A DNA stretch of 64,000 nucleotides from Sinomicrobium kalidii. Lineage in GTDB: Bacteria > Bacteroidota > Bacteroidia > Flavobacteriales > Flavobacteriaceae. Each line of letters starts with the position of its first letter. Position 1 is the stretch's first letter. Both the position numbers and the translations under genes were made by a program. The notes beneath the pieces are model-generated. The model saw only the letters and a program-made list of their open reading frames with translations, searched no databases and was not told where the DNA came from. The stretch spans positions 4,880,501 to 4,944,500 of the forward strand of contig NZ_CP089211.1 in assembly GCF_021183825.1 (NCBI RefSeq), read 5' to 3'. Shown here one piece after another: positions 46,201-54,352 of this stretch.

Positions 46201-46399
46201 AAACGCATTGAAAGTAGCCGGGATCGAAAGATGCCGTCTTTACATAAGTCTGGATAACATCTTTACTATAACGGATTACAAGGGCTATAACCCCGATCTG
46301 GGAAGAGCAGGGTCCGTTCTGGACAGGGGGGTGGATTTCGGCCATGTGGCCTATCCGCTGTCAAGGACCTTTTTAACAGGAATAGAGCTTTCGTTTTAA
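43298..46399 (+). CDS. SusC/RagA-type TonB-linked outer-membrane transporter
   Basis: A 1,033-residue SusC homologue. After the signal region comes a CarboxypepD_reg-like domain (~40-120: ITGTVTSATDGAPLPGVNII, EFSYIGFKTQTIEV), the LEEVVVVGYGTQTREKVTGA signature at the plug start, plug motifs NTVEKALQGRVPGVQVES and NNPLYIVDGVQVDN, and DILKDASAAAIYGSRAANGV before the 22-strand barrel. It forms the pore of the SusCD complex that imports oligosaccharides with energy from TonB. There is no STN domain, in keeping with control by the AraC regulator rather than a sigma/anti-sigma pair. SusD follows after 24 bp. Confidence 0.95.
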   Translation: MEKACFPCNIRMLAYYLVLTGFVLNSIQLHATVNTENSQQIITGTVTSATDGAPLPGVNIIVQGTAQGVVTDFDGNYEITDVPPDAVLEFSYIGFKTQTIEVDGRSTIDVSLSEDLEQLEEVVVVGYGTQTREKVTGAVSSVKSEDIVTQGSNTVEKALQGRVPGVQVESAGGDPGSGVRILIRGTGSLGNNNPLYIVDGVQVDNINNLNPTDIASMDILKDASAAAIYGSRAANGVVIITTKSGRKGENRIDFSTYYGFQTIVDKLDVLNASEWAGVSNAAHDNAGLDRLDIASDPGSLGKGTDWQDEIYRTAPVKNYNLSASGGGEHYTYSVSAGYMEQDGIVKETGYNRWNLRFKSTLTKGRFKFGESVILSKEYWRNMAGGWGGQGGNPVGSAPKMIPVFDVYNPDAIGGYAGAYGPVVNVANPVAQLNLEVPEVHSKEAIVNAFAEVSILDGLKYKLNLGYTSTNGYDYTYTYPYEVGTLFTNLDSDLYESRYETEYILTENTLTYDKTFGKHSINALIGYTFQNTKYRSLTGSKSGMPPGVEVLDAGTVNTAAGSNAWENSLVSYLGRLTYSFDDRYVLTGILRRDGSSRFGKDHRFGNFPSLALAWNLSNEPFFTKLKETFNTAKVRVSYGVLGNQEFDDYRFSPAINLNTNYVVGQGQALWPGAIQAAFATPDIKWETSKTFNIGTDLSFLDRRLEFIFDYFVKENSDVLLQVPIPLSTGASGNSPYINAGQITNKGFEASLSFRSNSEGDFSYQITGTLASVDNEVDFLGTGSQQIFGGQPTHHGASATVTQAGLPVGAFYLIKTDGIFNSEEEVNSYTRDGALIQPNARPGDIRFVDHNNDGQIDEDDRQYLGSPNPDFSYGLGANFNWKNFDMNLFFQGTRGNKIYNGLRQDLEGMNLEFNYMKSTRNAWTPENQDTDMPRAVINDPNQNSRTSDRFLEDGSYFRFKTLQFGYTFPENALKVAGIERCRLYISLDNIFTITDYKGYNPDLGRAGSVLDRGVDFGHVAYPLSRTFLTGIELSF

Positions 46400-46423
46400 A
46401 TAAAGACTTAAAAAAACAGCATT

Positions 46424-47944
46424 ATGAAGACTTATATTTTAATACTGATCGTTCTTTTATCGGTTACCTGTGGTTGTAACGACGAACTGGATCAGATCAA
46501 TCCGAATGTGATCACCCAGGAAAATTTCTGGGAGACGGAAGATGATGTACTGTCAGGCCTGGCAGCAACCTATAAAGTATTAAGGGATGTGAATAACGGC
46601 TACTGGGGGGTAAGAGGCGTGGAACTCACCAACGGCCGGGGCGACGATTTTTTCATTCGCAACGACGTAAAGGCATTGTATGAACTTTCAACCTTTACCA
46701 ATACAACTTCAACAGGAACACCGGGTAATATTTTTACCGGGTGCTATACGGGGATATTCAGGGCAAACCAGATTCTGGACAACATAGAAGGTGTGGAAGG
46801 GATCTCCCGGGAACAGAAGGATGCCTATATTGCCGAAGCAAAGTTTCTCCGGGCACTGAATTACTTTCACCTGGTGATCAATTTTGAATCGGTCCCCATT
46901 TTTACCACGGTGCCCCAGACCCGGGAAGACTATTTCGTAGCGAATTCTCCCGAATCGGAAGTATGGGCACAGGTGGAAACCGATTTTACGGATGCGATAG
47001 CAGGTCTCCCGGTTACTTATTCTGATGAATGGGTAGGAAGAGCCACAAAAGGAGCCGCAACCGGGTATCTGGGAAAAGCGTATCTGTACCAGGAGAAGTG
47101 GGGCGAAGCGGTTAGTAAGTTTGCAGAGCTGGCGACCCCTGCCGGGATATCGGAAGCGCCTTACAATTACGATTTGCTTGCCGATTTTGAAGATAATTTC
47201 GTGGCAGAACATGACAACAATGTGGAATCCTTATTCGAAATACAGAATCACAATGTGGGAGGCTCCAATCCCTGGGCGGGCGAGAATGCCGATGAATCTC
47301 AGGGGGTAACCACAGCCCAGGAATTTGCCCCTGCGGAAGTAGGAGGATGGTTCGAAGCGTTCCCCACGGAAAAGATCTTTAATGAATTTCAAAAGGAAAA
47401 AACCGTAAATGCGGATTTTGACCCCAGGATGTATGCCACTCTTGTCTGGGATTATCCCGGGGCCATGTATTACAATATGCCGTTCTCCGAATTTGAACTC
47501 CAGTTCGGGTACAGTTCCATGCTCCGGAAGTATCAAAACTGGCAGGACGATAATGAAGGAATATGGATCTCGGAGATTAACGAGAAAGCCCTTCGTTTTG
47601 CAGACATCCTGCTGATGTACGCGGAGGCCCTGACCATGCAGGGAAATCCGGGCGAAGCGACACCCCTGGTCAACCGGATCAGGAACAGGGCCAACCTGTC
47701 CGATATATCCGGTTTGGGACAGGAAGCAATGATGGCCGAGATCCGCCATCAACGGATGATCGAGTTCTTTCGTGAGGGCTTCCGTTTTTACGACCTGAAA
47801 CGATGGGGACTGATCCGGGAGGAAATAGAGAACAGCGATAAAGTGGGGAAGGAGTTTTTAACCCTGCCCAGGCATGAATATTTCCCCATTCCACAGGGAG
47901 AGATCAATACCAATCCCGAGATCGGGCAAAATCCGGATTGGTAA
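46424..47944 (+). CDS. SusD/RagB-type glycan-binding lipoprotein
   Basis: A 506-residue lipoprotein (lipobox SVTCGC, Cys18). It shows the family's order: N-terminal SusD-like part (INPNVITQENFWETEDDVLS, GLAATYKVLRD), TPR-like helices (AEAKFLRALNYFHLVINF, YLGKAYLYQEKWGEAVSKFA) and the C-terminal RagB region (IRNRANLSDISG, EIRHQRMIEFFREGFRFYDL-KRWG, HEYFPIPQGEINTNP). It acts as the lid of the SusC pore on the cell surface and binds the glycan. It ends the GH2-SusC-SusD transcript; the next gene is 411 bp away. Confidence 0.95.
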   Translation: MKTYILILIVLLSVTCGCNDELDQINPNVITQENFWETEDDVLSGLAATYKVLRDVNNGYWGVRGVELTNGRGDDFFIRNDVKALYELSTFTNTTSTGTPGNIFTGCYTGIFRANQILDNIEGVEGISREQKDAYIAEAKFLRALNYFHLVINFESVPIFTTVPQTREDYFVANSPESEVWAQVETDFTDAIAGLPVTYSDEWVGRATKGAATGYLGKAYLYQEKWGEAVSKFAELATPAGISEAPYNYDLLADFEDNFVAEHDNNVESLFEIQNHNVGGSNPWAGENADESQGVTTAQEFAPAEVGGWFEAFPTEKIFNEFQKEKTVNADFDPRMYATLVWDYPGAMYYNMPFSEFELQFGYSSMLRKYQNWQDDNEGIWISEINEKALRFADILLMYAEALTMQGNPGEATPLVNRIRNRANLSDISGLGQEAMMAEIRHQRMIEFFREGFRFYDLKRWGLIREEIENSDKVGKEFLTLPRHEYFPIPQGEINTNPEIGQNPDW

Positions 47945-48077
47945 TTATCCCCCTCAGATTTATTTATCGTATTTTCCTAACATGAATAACAACTGTGCCG
48001 GAATTTGATATAAGATAATCCATCGTTTTAAGAGGATATTCTATGTATAGAGAATTCCGGACAGTTTAAATTAGCAG

Positions 48078-48096
48078 TTAGTATATGACAAAAATT
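48078..48096 (+). promoter_or_regulatory. Putative AraC operator, site 3
   Basis: TTAGTATATGACAAAAATT, one mismatch to site 1. It pairs with the inverted site 4 at 48250-48266. Confidence 0.48.
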
Positions 48097-48249
48097 TATC
48101 AGGTAAGATGTAAGACTGCAGGACATACATAAGACATAGGACTTTAAATGTAGATAAACCAGTTGCCGGCTTGAAAAGCAGTTATAAAAACCGGTAACCG
48201 GCAACCGGAATCAGTCCTGAAGTCATAGATCAAAACAATAGCATATTTG

Positions 48250-48266
48250 AATTTTTGTCATGTACT
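48250..48266 (-). promoter_or_regulatory. Putative AraC operator, site 4
   Basis: AATTTTTGTCATGTACT, identical to the inner 17 bp of site 2. It lies 90 bp upstream of the transporter start. Confidence 0.48.
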
Positions 48267-48355
48267 GATAAGATTAGCAGGTATAAAAGTAGTATACCGG
48301 GGATACTGTTATGGAGTTTTTCAACGGGGACCCCGTCAATTTTACGCTTAATTAA

Positions 48356-49777
48356 ATGACTATAAGCAATCAAAATTTCAACCTGAAGTATGTATACGCC
48401 CTCGCGCTTACCTCTGCAATGGGCGGCCTCCTTTTCGGATATGACTGGGTGGTGATAGGCGGGGCAAAGCCTTTTTATGAATTGTTCTTTGGTATCAAGG
48501 GATCAGCCGCTTTACAGGGATGGGCGGTCAGCAGTGCATTGGTAGGGTGTATATTCGGGGCCATGATTTCGGGGGTGGTTTCAGATACCATAGGCCGTAA
48601 AGGGCCGTTGGTGGTGTCGGCATTGCTCTTCCTCGTTTCCGCATTTGGTTCGGGCTATGCAGATGGCTTTACTGTATTTATCATATACCGCCTTATCGGG
48701 GGACTGGGAATAGGCCTGGCCTCTACCTTGTCACCCATGTATATTGCCGAAATCGCACCTTCCGCAAGGCGGGGAAGGCTTGTTTCCATCAATCAGCTCA
48801 CCATTGTTATAGGGATATTGCTCGCACAAATCGTAAATTACCTGATTGCCGAAGCTGTTCCTGCGGATTTCGAAGCTGCCGACATCCTTTCTTCCTGGAA
48901 CGGACAACAGGGCTGGAGATGGATGTTCTGGGCAGAGATGATCCCTGCCGCGGTTTTTCTGTTTACCATGCTGCTTGTTCCGGAAAGTCCCCGGTTTATG
49001 GCCAAACATTATCAGTATCAGAAAGCCGTACACATCTTAACGCGGATCGGCGGCGCGGATTATGCAAGGGAACAACTGGACAACATGAAGAAAACACTTG
49101 CCAAAGAAAAAAACAACCGGAGGGTTACTCTTTCCGAGCTAAAGAACCCCAAACTTTTAACCATCCTGACCATAGGCGTGGTCCTGGCTTTTTTTCAGCA
49201 GTGGTGCGGAATCAATGTGATCTTTAACTATGCCGATGAGATCTTTACCGCCGCGGGTTACAATGTGGGAGATATGCTGTTCAATATTGTCATAACAGGC
49301 AGTGTAAACCTCGTATTTACATTGGTGGCCATGAATACCGTTGACAGATGGGGACGCCGGAGGTTAATGCTGTTCGGGGCATCAGGACTTACCCTGGTAT
49401 ATGCCATGCTCGGCAGTGCGTATTATTTCGGATTTTCCGGGTGGCCCGTGCTGCTTTTGGTGGTAGTGGCCATAGCCATTTATGCCATGTCGCTCGCACC
49501 GATCACCTGGGTGATCCTTTCGGAGATCTTCCCGAATCGTTTAAGGGGACTGGCCATGTCCATAGCTACTTTTTCACTATGGCTGGCTTCGTTCACGCTT
49601 ACTTTTTCATTCCCGGTCCTGAATAAAGGGCTGGGGTCTTATGGTACCTTCTGGCTGTACAGCCTCATATGTCTGGGAGGATATGTTTTTATCAGGAAGA
49701 AGCTTCCCGAAACCAAAGAAAAAAGCCTCGAAGAAATAGAGATCGAATTAACCGGAAAAAATGAGAACAGCAAATAA
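48356..49777 (+). CDS. MFS sugar porter (sugar:H+ symporter-like)
   Basis: A 473-residue inner-membrane protein with 12 predicted helices. Sugar-porter signatures: GGLLFGYDWVVIGGA in helix 1, GVVSDTIGRKGPL (motif A), RLIGGLGIGLASTLSPMYIA-EIAPSARRGRLVS, LVPESPRFM before the central loop, QQWCGINVIFNY in helix 7, DRWGRRRLML, and PETKEKSLEEIE at the C-terminus. It would import the monosaccharide or short product of the GH2 step. Its stop codon lies inside the next gene (17-bp overlap), indicating translational coupling. The motif pair upstream suggests common control with the GH2 operon. Confidence 0.92.
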   Translation: MTISNQNFNLKYVYALALTSAMGGLLFGYDWVVIGGAKPFYELFFGIKGSAALQGWAVSSALVGCIFGAMISGVVSDTIGRKGPLVVSALLFLVSAFGSGYADGFTVFIIYRLIGGLGIGLASTLSPMYIAEIAPSARRGRLVSINQLTIVIGILLAQIVNYLIAEAVPADFEAADILSSWNGQQGWRWMFWAEMIPAAVFLFTMLLVPESPRFMAKHYQYQKAVHILTRIGGADYAREQLDNMKKTLAKEKNNRRVTLSELKNPKLLTILTIGVVLAFFQQWCGINVIFNYADEIFTAAGYNVGDMLFNIVITGSVNLVFTLVAMNTVDRWGRRRLMLFGASGLTLVYAMLGSAYYFGFSGWPVLLLVVVAIAIYAMSLAPITWVILSEIFPNRLRGLAMSIATFSLWLASFTLTFSFPVLNKGLGSYGTFWLYSLICLGGYVFIRKKLPETKEKSLEEIEIELTGKNENSK

Positions 49778-52700
49778 AGTAAAAGCCTGGAAAGAGAAAG
49801 TCAGCATTCCTACTTATGAAACGGGACCCCCTGAAAAATATCCTTTTTTCCTGGAAAAAAGAGTGTACCAGGGGAGTAGCGGGGTTGTTTATCCGAATCC
49901 CGTGGTAGAACAGATTTCCGACCACCCTGTGGAGAAAGAATGGAATGCCGTTTACCTGGAAAACCAATACCTGAAGATCATGGTGTTGCCGGAGCTGGGC
50001 GGGAGAATTCAAATGGCTTTTGATAAAATAAGGCAACGGCACTTTGTGTATTACAACCATGTTATAAAACCTGCCCTCGTCGGATTGACGGGGCCGTGGA
50101 TCTCCGGGGGAATAGAATTTAACTGGCCGCAACACCACCGCCCCAGTACCTATGAACCCGTTGACTCTTGTATTGAGGAAAACGGAGATGGCAGTGCCAC
50201 GGTCTGGGTGAGTGAGACCGAACGCATGTCCAGGACGAAGGGAATGGCCGGATTTACCCTGTATCCGGATAAGGCTTACCTGGAAATAAAAGGCCGGGTT
50301 TACAATCGCACACCGCACCCCCAGACCTTTCTTTGGTGGGCCAATCCGGCCGTAGCGGTCAACGATCATTATCAATCGGTGTTCCCTCCGGACGTCCATG
50401 CCGTATTTGATCACGGTAAGCGCGACGTTTCCGAATTTCCGATAGCCAGGGGAAAATACTATAAAGTGGATTATGCTCCCGGAACCGATATCTCCCGGTA
50501 TAAAAATATTCCCGTTCCCACGTCCTATATGGCCATTACATCCGAATACGATTTTGTAGGGGGCTACGAAAATGACACCGAAGCAGGACTTTTGCATATT
50601 GCAGATCACCATATTTCACCCGGTAAAAAGCAGTGGACCTGGGGTAATGGCGATTTCGGGCATGCCTGGGACAGGAACCTCACGGAGACAGACGGCCCCT
50701 ATATAGAGCTCATGTGCGGGGTCTATACCGACAATCAACCCGATTTCTCCTGGTTGCATCCCTATGAGGAAAAAAGCTTCCGCCAGTATTTTATGCCTTA
50801 TCACAGTGTGGGAATCGTTAAAAACGCGTCAAAGAATGCCCTGGTGAATATGGAAAAGGAAGGCGATAAAATGATTTTGAAAATATACGTAACAGCCGTT
50901 TACCCCGGCAGTGAAATAGTACTCTTGGCCAAAAAGAAAACGCTTTACAGGGAGCGGACAGCTTTGAAACCGGAAAAAGGATACGAGGCCATGATAAACC
51001 TTCGGGGGTACAAATTTCAAGAACTTGAATTCTGTCTTAGGGACGGTCATGGTAATACACTCCTTACGTGGGTCCCCGAACCTGAAGAAAAGGCTGCGGT
51101 CCCCGAGGCGGCCAAAGCTGCAAAGGCTCCCGGTGCTATTGTATCTACAGAACAATTATATCTGACCGGATTACATCTTGAACAATACCGCCACGCCACT
51201 TATAATCCGGTGGATTATTATAAGGAAGCACTGTCCAGGGAACCCGGAGATGTGAGAAACAATAATGCGATGGGACTTTGGTATCTCAGGAGGGGGCGTT
51301 TCAGAAAGGCGTTGAAATTCTTTGAGACGGCCATTGCAACACTCACAGACAGAAATCCGAACCCTTACGACGGGGAGGCTATTTTTAACAAGGGGATGTG
51401 CCTGAAATTTTTAGGGGACCTGGATAAATCTTACGATGCCTTTTTCAAATCCTGCTGGAATGCGGCATGGCAGGATGCGGGGTACTTCAATCTCGCGCAG
51501 ATCGATTGTTGCCGGAACCGGGAAGAAAAGGCGCTGGAACTGGTACGAAAAGCTCTTATCAGGAACTGGCACAATCACAAAGCCCGGCACCTTAAAGCCA
51601 TTATATGGAGAAGACTCGGCCAATCGCAGGCCGTGGAACAGCTAATCCGTGAATCCCTGAAAATAGACCGGTTCAATTTCGGGATACTTTTTGAAAAGTA
51701 TCTTCTGGGCCTTGCGGAAGAGGACCTGGAATATTTCAGGTTGATGATGCGGGACTACGTTCACAATTATCTGGAGCTGGCTATCGACTATGCCGAGGCC
51801 GGGGAATATCTTTCTGCAATCAGAATACTTGAATTGTATTCCGAAGGAAAAAAGGAGTTTTATCCTATGGTAGCCTACTTTATGGGGTATTTCTACGCGA
51901 AAACAGGGCAGGGGGACAAGTCTGACACCTATTACAAGATCGCAGCAGAAATGCCTGTGGATTATTGCTTTCCGAACCGTTTGGAGGAGGTGATTGTGCT
52001 CAAAACCGCTATAGAGGCCAATCCGGAAGACAGTCATGCACATTACTACCTGGGAAATTTCTGGTATGCTTCGCGACAATACGATCACGCCAGGGAAACC
52101 TGGGAAAAGGCGGTCCGGTTAAATCCGGACAATGCCGTATGTCACCGTAATCTGGCCCTTTTATACTATAATAAGGCCGATGAGAAAGACCTTGCACAAA
52201 CACACCTGGAAGAAGCCTTTTCCCTGGATAAAAAAAATGCGAGAATACTGATGGAGCTGGACCAGCTTTATAAAAAGAGAAACATTCCCGTTAAAACGCG
52301 GTTGCAATGGTTTGAACAGCACAGGGAGCTCTGCAATTCAAGAGACGATACCTACCTGGAACTTGCCACTTTGCACAATCTTCTCGATGATAGCGAGCGG
52401 GCGTTAGATCTTATCGAATCGAGAAAATTCCATCCGTGGGAAGGAGGGGAGGGGAAGGTACCGTTTCAATACGTAACGGCCAAAACGGAAATAGCAAAAA
52501 AGTGTATTATCCGTGAAGATTATCAGGAAGCCATCGCACATTTGAAGGCAGCAAAAATATACCCGGAAAACCTGGGCGAGGGTAAATTGTTCGGAACCCA
52601 GGAAAATGATATTGATTACTGGCTCGGAATTGCCTGTGAAAAGCTGGGGAATACATCCGGGGCGGCAGAATATTTTAAAAAAGCCGCTGTTGGTTTAAGT

Positions 52701-53108
52701 GATCCGAGCCCCGCAACATTCTATAATGACCAGCAACCCGATAAAATATTTTACCAGGGACTGGCTCTGCTTAAACTGGGGAAGGAAAGGGAAGCCCGGG
52801 AGCGATTTGAAAAGTTGATTGCCTACGGGAAAGAACATATGAACGATAATGTAAAAATAGATTACTTTGCGGTATCCCTACCCGACCTGTTGATATTTGA
52901 GGAAGATCTCGACCAGGTAAACCGGGTGCACTGTCATTATCTTAAAAGCCTCGGAAATATGGGACTGCAACAGTGGGATACTGCAAAAAGGCACCTGGAA
53001 CATGTGCTGGAGATGAATAATTCTCACATGGGGGGCGTAATACATTTGAACCTGTTAAAAAAGCAATGGTTTTTGGAGGAACTCTTCGTTGAAAAACCTT
53101 TAATGTGA
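49761..53108 (+). CDS. DUF5107-TPR protein, putative carbohydrate-active enzyme
   Basis: A 1,115-residue protein without a signal peptide, hence cytoplasmic. Residues ~10-340 form a DUF5107 domain with a galactose-mutarotase-like look: YLENQYLKIMVLPELGGRIQ, SGGIEFNWPQHHRPSTYEPV, YLEIKGRVYNRTPHPQTFLW-WANPA, WTWGNGDFGHAWDRNLTETD and GPYIELMCGVYTDNQPDF. Many conserved W, H, D and E residues suggest an active site. After a linker (~440-470) come some twelve TPR-like units to the end (e.g. NAMGLWYLRRGRFRKALKFF, AHYYLGNFWYASRQYDHARE, RNLALLYYNKADEKD). It is translationally coupled to the sugar porter, so it probably acts on the imported sugar. No biochemical activity known to me for this architecture. 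Confidence 0.8.
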   Translation: MRTANKVKAWKEKVSIPTYETGPPEKYPFFLEKRVYQGSSGVVYPNPVVEQISDHPVEKEWNAVYLENQYLKIMVLPELGGRIQMAFDKIRQRHFVYYNHVIKPALVGLTGPWISGGIEFNWPQHHRPSTYEPVDSCIEENGDGSATVWVSETERMSRTKGMAGFTLYPDKAYLEIKGRVYNRTPHPQTFLWWANPAVAVNDHYQSVFPPDVHAVFDHGKRDVSEFPIARGKYYKVDYAPGTDISRYKNIPVPTSYMAITSEYDFVGGYENDTEAGLLHIADHHISPGKKQWTWGNGDFGHAWDRNLTETDGPYIELMCGVYTDNQPDFSWLHPYEEKSFRQYFMPYHSVGIVKNASKNALVNMEKEGDKMILKIYVTAVYPGSEIVLLAKKKTLYRERTALKPEKGYEAMINLRGYKFQELEFCLRDGHGNTLLTWVPEPEEKAAVPEAAKAAKAPGAIVSTEQLYLTGLHLEQYRHATYNPVDYYKEALSREPGDVRNNNAMGLWYLRRGRFRKALKFFETAIATLTDRNPNPYDGEAIFNKGMCLKFLGDLDKSYDAFFKSCWNAAWQDAGYFNLAQIDCCRNREEKALELVRKALIRNWHNHKARHLKAIIWRRLGQSQAVEQLIRESLKIDRFNFGILFEKYLLGLAEEDLEYFRLMMRDYVHNYLELAIDYAEAGEYLSAIRILELYSEGKKEFYPMVAYFMGYFYAKTGQGDKSDTYYKIAAEMPVDYCFPNRLEEVIVLKTAIEANPEDSHAHYYLGNFWYASRQYDHARETWEKAVRLNPDNAVCHRNLALLYYNKADEKDLAQTHLEEAFSLDKKNARILMELDQLYKKRNIPVKTRLQWFEQHRELCNSRDDTYLELATLHNLLDDSERALDLIESRKFHPWEGGEGKVPFQYVTAKTEIAKKCIIREDYQEAIAHLKAAKIYPENLGEGKLFGTQENDIDYWLGIACEKLGNTSGAAEYFKKAAVGLSDPSPATFYNDQQPDKIFYQGLALLKLGKEREARERFEKLIAYGKEHMNDNVKIDYFAVSLPDLLIFEEDLDQVNRVHCHYLKSLGNMGLQQWDTAKRHLEHVLEMNNSHMGGVIHLNLLKKQWFLEELFVEKPLM

Positions 53109-53213
53109 AGCGCTTGTACAACCGTACCCTTAAAATTTAAAAACATCGTTACCTCTTACGCGGCATAATACAGACCGTATTGCCAACACGCCCCAAAACA
53201 CCTGTACAAGACG

Positions 53214-53343
53214 TATGAAATAATGAATATCTGAACGAGGCCTTAAAATGTTTTTTTTGTGTTATCTATTGATATTTTGTAACCTTCTTGTTAAAAATAA
53301 GGGGGATTGTGTATATTTGAGTGTTGGGTGTAATATGGACACA
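53214..53343 (+). repeat. Duplicated leader, copy A (copy B at 57002-57127)
   Basis: About 130 bp with a same-strand homologue at 57002-57127. Shared blocks: TATGAAATAATGAATA, CTGAACG, TTAAAATG, TTTTTGTGTTAT, TTAAAAATAAG, GGGATTGTGTATATTTG and GGACACA. Each copy ends just before a gene start and contains a promoter. Confidence 0.8.
53288..53319 (+). promoter_or_regulatory. Bacteroidota-type promoter of the Crp/Fnr gene
   Basis: TTG (53288-53290), 21-nt spacer, TATATTTG (53312-53319), a perfect TAnnTTTG. The same box recurs in copy B at 57094-57101. Transcription near 53326 rules out the GTG at 53321 as start codon. Confidence 0.65.
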
Positions 53344-53353
53344 ACCCCCCGAA

Positions 53354-53935
53354 ATGACAACACTTTTAAAGCATAACATAAGCAAAAACATATCGCTATC
53401 GGAAACCGAAATGGAGGATTTTTGCGGGCTTTTTCAACCCAGGAAAATTAAGAAAAAAACTTTCTTATTACGTGAGGGCGAAGTGTGCCGGTTTGAGGGT
53501 TTTGTTACCAAAGGACTTTTCAGGGTGTATCATATCGACACGAATGGCTTTGTACAAATCCTCTATTTTGCCGTTGAAAATTGGTGGGTTACTGACATTG
53601 ACAGCTTTACGAATGAAAAACCATCGCAACTTTTTATCGAAGCATTGGAAGACAGCGAAGTGCTTTTAATTACTAAAAAAGACAAAGAATTTGCCTATGA
53701 AAACCTGCCGAAAATCGAGAAACTGTTTCGGGTAATGACCCAAAAAACACATGTTGCACTGCAGCGCAGGATGATAGACAATCTGAGCAAAACCGCCGAC
53801 CAGCGTTATATCGATTTCATCGAAAAATATCCGCAACTCTTTCAACGATTGACCAACCTGCAAATAGCAGCCTATTTGGGGATCAGCCACGAATTTTTGA
53901 GTAAAATAAGAAAGAAGATCTCCGGAAAGAAATAA
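53354..53935 (+). CDS. Crp/Fnr family transcriptional regulator
   Basis: A 193-residue regulator starting at ATG 53354. The N-terminal cyclic-nucleotide-binding-like roll (~20-115: KKKTFLLREGEVCRFEGFVT, KGLFRVYHIDTNGFVQILYF, PSQLFIEALEDSEVLLITKK) lacks Fnr-type cysteines. A dimer helix follows, and a short HTH near the C-terminus (RLTNLQIAAYLGISHEFLSK-IRKK). This is the common Bacteroidota Crp branch that regulates a neighbouring enzyme gene. The palindrome TTGAAC-TT-GTTCAA upstream of the metallo-hydrolase-like gene is a plausible target. Confidence 0.88.
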   Translation: MTTLLKHNISKNISLSETEMEDFCGLFQPRKIKKKTFLLREGEVCRFEGFVTKGLFRVYHIDTNGFVQILYFAVENWWVTDIDSFTNEKPSQLFIEALEDSEVLLITKKDKEFAYENLPKIEKLFRVMTQKTHVALQRRMIDNLSKTADQRYIDFIEKYPQLFQRLTNLQIAAYLGISHEFLSKIRKKISGKK

Positions 53936-53940
53936 GGCAA

Positions 53941-54211
53941 ATTTCGGATCAGGATCAAAGGTTGTGTTTTTTTTCACTTGTTGTAAATTTCCCGTTTTGG
54001 TTTTGCCACGAATACACGAATGTTTTTTGGGTTGAATATTGTATGTGAGGCTGATATATCGTAAACCCGGGATGGTTTCCGGTTTCCCTTTATTTACAAA
54101 AAAACAAACCACGTTGTACTGAAAGGTACAGCGATTTTGGCAGGCTGTGAAATTGTATTTTAGTTATTTAGGCATCAAGCACGAACTCATTAACTGAATA
54201 ACTCAATAACC
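53941..54211 (-). repeat. Dispersed repeat, right copy (inverted partner at 10267-10453)
   Basis: Reverse complement of the left copy, with ~85 additional bases in the middle (including a CCACGAATACACGAATG tract). It begins 6 bp after the Crp/Fnr stop codon. The hairpin here has one mismatch (CGCTGTAC/GTACAACG). Confidence 0.75.
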
Positions 54212-54280
54212 TGTCCTGCTGTCCTACGTCTGAACTGCAACAATGTCTACAACTTTTAGGATTGATCCCAGATTTCATTT

Positions 54281-54296
54281 ATTGAACTTGTTCAAT
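54281..54296. promoter_or_regulatory. Palindromic operator candidate for the Crp/Fnr regulator
   Basis: ATTGAAC-TT-GTTCAAT, perfect arms, of the TTGA-N6-TCAA type bound by Crp/Fnr proteins. A CATCTTTG box (54319-54326) that could be the -7 element follows, placing the palindrome near -45, a normal activator position. Confidence 0.5.
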
Positions 54297-54352
54297 GTTT
54301 TTGGGCATCGGGTGGTTGCATCTTTGTCTTATTAATTTAAAACAAGACCGAA

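Larger units (their letters stand above)
47945..48355. other. Intergenic region before the transporter, carrying operator-like sites
   Basis: 411 bp without an ORF. It holds the two motif copies listed separately, and around 48160-48210 a run of related CCGG-rich short repeats (GTTGCCGGC, CCGGTAACCGGCAACCGG) able to fold. Near 48331 GTCAATTTTACGC partly resembles the promoter box before the GH2 gene (GTTAATTTTGTGG). Confidence 0.45.

Noticed and set aside
49692..50612. 306-aa antisense ORF opposite the DUF5107 gene
   Set aside because: The plus strand is a conserved, translationally coupled gene; the antisense frame has no recognisable domain.
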